DNA of 7,631 nt from Bryobacterales bacterium (GTDB lineage Bacteria; Acidobacteriota; Terriglobia; Bryobacterales; Bryobacteraceae), in assembly GCA_025456495.1 (NCBI GenBank), contig JALOKO010000171.1, forward strand, positions 1 through 7,631, written 5' to 3'. Positions 6,182-7,631 of the stretch are shown here, piece by piece; position 1 is the first letter of the stretch; every line of letters starts with the position of its first letter. The notes under the pieces were generated by a model. It was not told where the DNA came from, did no database searches, and worked only from the letters and a program-made list of their open reading frames with translations. The translations under genes and the position numbers were made by a program.

Positions 6182-6187
6182 TCTGCC

Positions 6188-7631
6188 ATGTTGCTGAAGC
6201 GTTTGCTTCTATTGACATTCTCCGTGTGCACCCTGCTGTTGGCGCAGAATGCCGGCGTGCAGGGTGTAGTTACGGATTCATCGAAAGCCGCCGTTCCCGG
6301 CGCTACGGTCACCCTATCCAACGTCGAGACGGGCATTACGTCCACGGCGTCAACAACGCAGGATGGACGCTACGCGTTCCCCAGCGTGAATCCTGGCCGC
6401 TACCGGATGGAGTGCTCTTCAGCCGGCTTTGCGACGCAACAACTGTCTGAATTCCGGCTGGAGGTGGCGCAAGTCGCGCGGTTGGACTTCGAACTGAAAC
6501 CTGGAACCGTAACTGAGACCATTCAGGTATCGGCCGCCGCCGTGTTGATCAATACCGAGACCACGGAGGTTGGACAGGTCATTGATAGCACGCGCATTCT
6601 GCAAATGCCCTTGAACGGGCGCAACTATCTGCAGCTTGCGCGGTTCACCGCGGGCGCGCTGCCCGGTGGCGGCGGAGGCACCGGAGCGCGCAGCCGGGGA
6701 GAGGGCCAATTCGCAGCCGTAGGCATGCAAATGGCCCAGAACAACGTGCTGCTGGATGGGAATGACAACTCCTCGCGCACATCTGGCGGTCCATTGGGCT
6801 TTGAGGCGCAGCAGGTGAAGCCACCCTTGGATGCGGTGGGCGAATTCAAGGTGATCACCAATAACATGAGCGCGGAGTATGGCTATCGAGCGGGCGCGAA
6901 GGTGGTGGTGACTACCAAGTCAGGGACGAATGATCTGCATGGCTCAGCGTATGAGTTCTTCCGCAACGAAAAGCTGGATGGGTCAAACTTCTTCGCCAAT
7001 CGCGCCGGCAATGCCAAGCCCACCTACCGCCAGAATCAATTCGGCGGCTCCATTGGCGGACCGGTGTTTATCCCCAAGTTGTACGACGGGCGGAACCGAA
7101 CTTTCTTCTTTGCGTCGGTGCAGGCTACGCGCATCCGCGAAGGCCAAAGCTATGTGCAGTCAGTCCCGTCGCGGGACATCATCGAACGCCGGGACTTCAG
7201 CAATCAGCCCGCCGTACGGAATCGGATCTATGACCCGTTAACCACCATCGGAACGGGCGCAGCAGCCACGCGCACGCAGTTCGCCAACAACATCATCCCC
7301 ATCGGGCGGGTGGATCCGGTGGCAATGGGCGTGATTGCGCTGTATCCGGCCTCTAACATTGGTGGGCTGGACAACGAGCCGAACAACTTCTTCTTCTCGC
7401 CTTCGAACTCGAACGATGAAGACCAGTACGACTTCCGGGGCGACCATAACTTCAACGACAATCACCGGATGTTCGTGCGCTACTCCTTGCGGGACAATTT
7501 CCGCAATCAGCCAGGCACACTCCCCTTCCCTGCCCTGGGCGGACAGGGGCAGACGGTGGATATCCTGGGTCACAACCTGGCGGCGGCATTGACAAGCTCC
7601 ATCACACCCACGGTCCTAAACGAGTTCCGCG
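6188..7631 (+). CDS. TonB-dependent receptor, Oar-like, with carboxypeptidase-regulatory-like domain (3' partial)
   Basis: This is the first 481 codons of an outer-membrane receptor; the frame runs off the right edge without a stop. Full-length relatives are usually about 1000 residues or more. Residues 1 to about 20 (MLLKRLLLLTFSVCTLLLAQ) are a signal peptide. Residues about 24-115 form a carboxypeptidase-regulatory-like beta-sandwich: GVVTDSSKAAVPGATVTL, then TTQDGRYAFPSVNPGRYRM, then AGFATQ, ending in ELKPGTVTETIQVSA. The plug domain follows, with QMPLNGRNYLQLARFTAGA (139-157), a glycine-rich loop (160-164), NNVLLDGNDN (185-194) and SAEYGYRAGAKVVVTTKSGTNDLHGSAYEFFRN (228-260). The barrel begins around RQNQFGGSIGGPV (281-293) and RTFFFAS. 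This layout is typical of the many Acidobacteriota receptors annotated as 'TonB-dependent receptor' or Oar-like. The ligand is unknown; sugars, peptides or a role in adhesion are all possible. It has its own promoter and a possible operator, so it is probably regulated apart from the genes upstream. Confidence 0.92.
   Translation, partial: MLLKRLLLLTFSVCTLLLAQNAGVQGVVTDSSKAAVPGATVTLSNVETGITSTASTTQDGRYAFPSVNPGRYRMECSSAGFATQQLSEFRLEVAQVARLDFELKPGTVTETIQVSAAAVLINTETTEVGQVIDSTRILQMPLNGRNYLQLARFTAGALPGGGGGTGARSRGEGQFAAVGMQMAQNNVLLDGNDNSSRTSGGPLGFEAQQVKPPLDAVGEFKVITNNMSAEYGYRAGAKVVVTTKSGTNDLHGSAYEFFRNEKLDGSNFFANRAGNAKPTYRQNQFGGSIGGPVFIPKLYDGRNRTFFFASVQATRIREGQSYVQSVPSRDIIERRDFSNQPAVRNRIYDPLTTIGTGAAATRTQFANNIIPIGRVDPVAMGVIALYPASNIGGLDNEPNNFFFSPSNSNDEDQYDFRGDHNFNDNHRMFVRYSLRDNFRNQPGTLPFPALGGQGQTVDILGHNLAAALTSSITPTVLNEFR

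Noticed and set aside
6145..6450. Plus-strand 101-codon frame over the receptor start
   Set aside because: It overlaps the receptor gene in another frame, while the receptor has a strong Shine-Dalgarno site, a signal peptide and conserved domains.

Overview
The window is a GC-rich bacterial chromosome segment (no base counts were computed). All seven genes lie on the plus strand with short gaps. The last gene is a TonB-dependent receptor with an N-terminal carboxypeptidase-regulatory-like domain and an 'LNGRN' motif. Such Oar-like receptors are greatly expanded in Acidobacteriota, so an acidobacterium, perhaps of the Bryobacterales/Solibacter type, is the best guess. This is an inference from gene style; no rRNA or other marker phylogeny is available in the window.

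Layout. (1) 1-1143 is the 3' part of a membrane-anchored protein with an alpha/beta-hydrolase-like domain whose nucleophile motif looks destroyed. (2) 1226-2704 encodes a secreted clan GH-A glycoside hydrolase with a C-terminal beta-domain. (3) 2810-3760 is ftsY, the signal recognition particle receptor. (4) 3810-4913 is ribD and (5) 4932-5579 is the riboflavin synthase alpha chain (ribE/ribC). These two are 18 bp apart and probably co-transcribed, possibly with ftsY, which ends 49 bp before ribD. (6) 5701-6063 is a small VOC/bleomycin-resistance-like protein, preceded by an 18-bp tandem repeat of 4.3 copies. (7) 6188-7631 is the 5' part of the TonB-dependent receptor. It has a clear sigma70-type promoter, a strong Shine-Dalgarno site and a perfect 6-4-6 dyad between the -35 and -10 boxes.

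How the genes fit together. FtsY, RibD and riboflavin synthase are housekeeping. RibD performs the second and third steps of riboflavin synthesis from GTP, and riboflavin synthase performs the last. The other rib genes are not in the window, and no FMN riboswitch was recognised before ribD. The secreted glycoside hydrolase and the outer-membrane receptor could both serve polysaccharide or oligomer use, but they are 3.5 kb apart with housekeeping genes between them, so a functional link is not shown.

No mobile element, CRISPR array, tRNA or rRNA was seen, and no clearly novel multi-gene system. The most unusual signals are the operator-like dyad in the receptor promoter, the 18-bp repeat array, and the apparent pseudo-hydrolase at the left edge.
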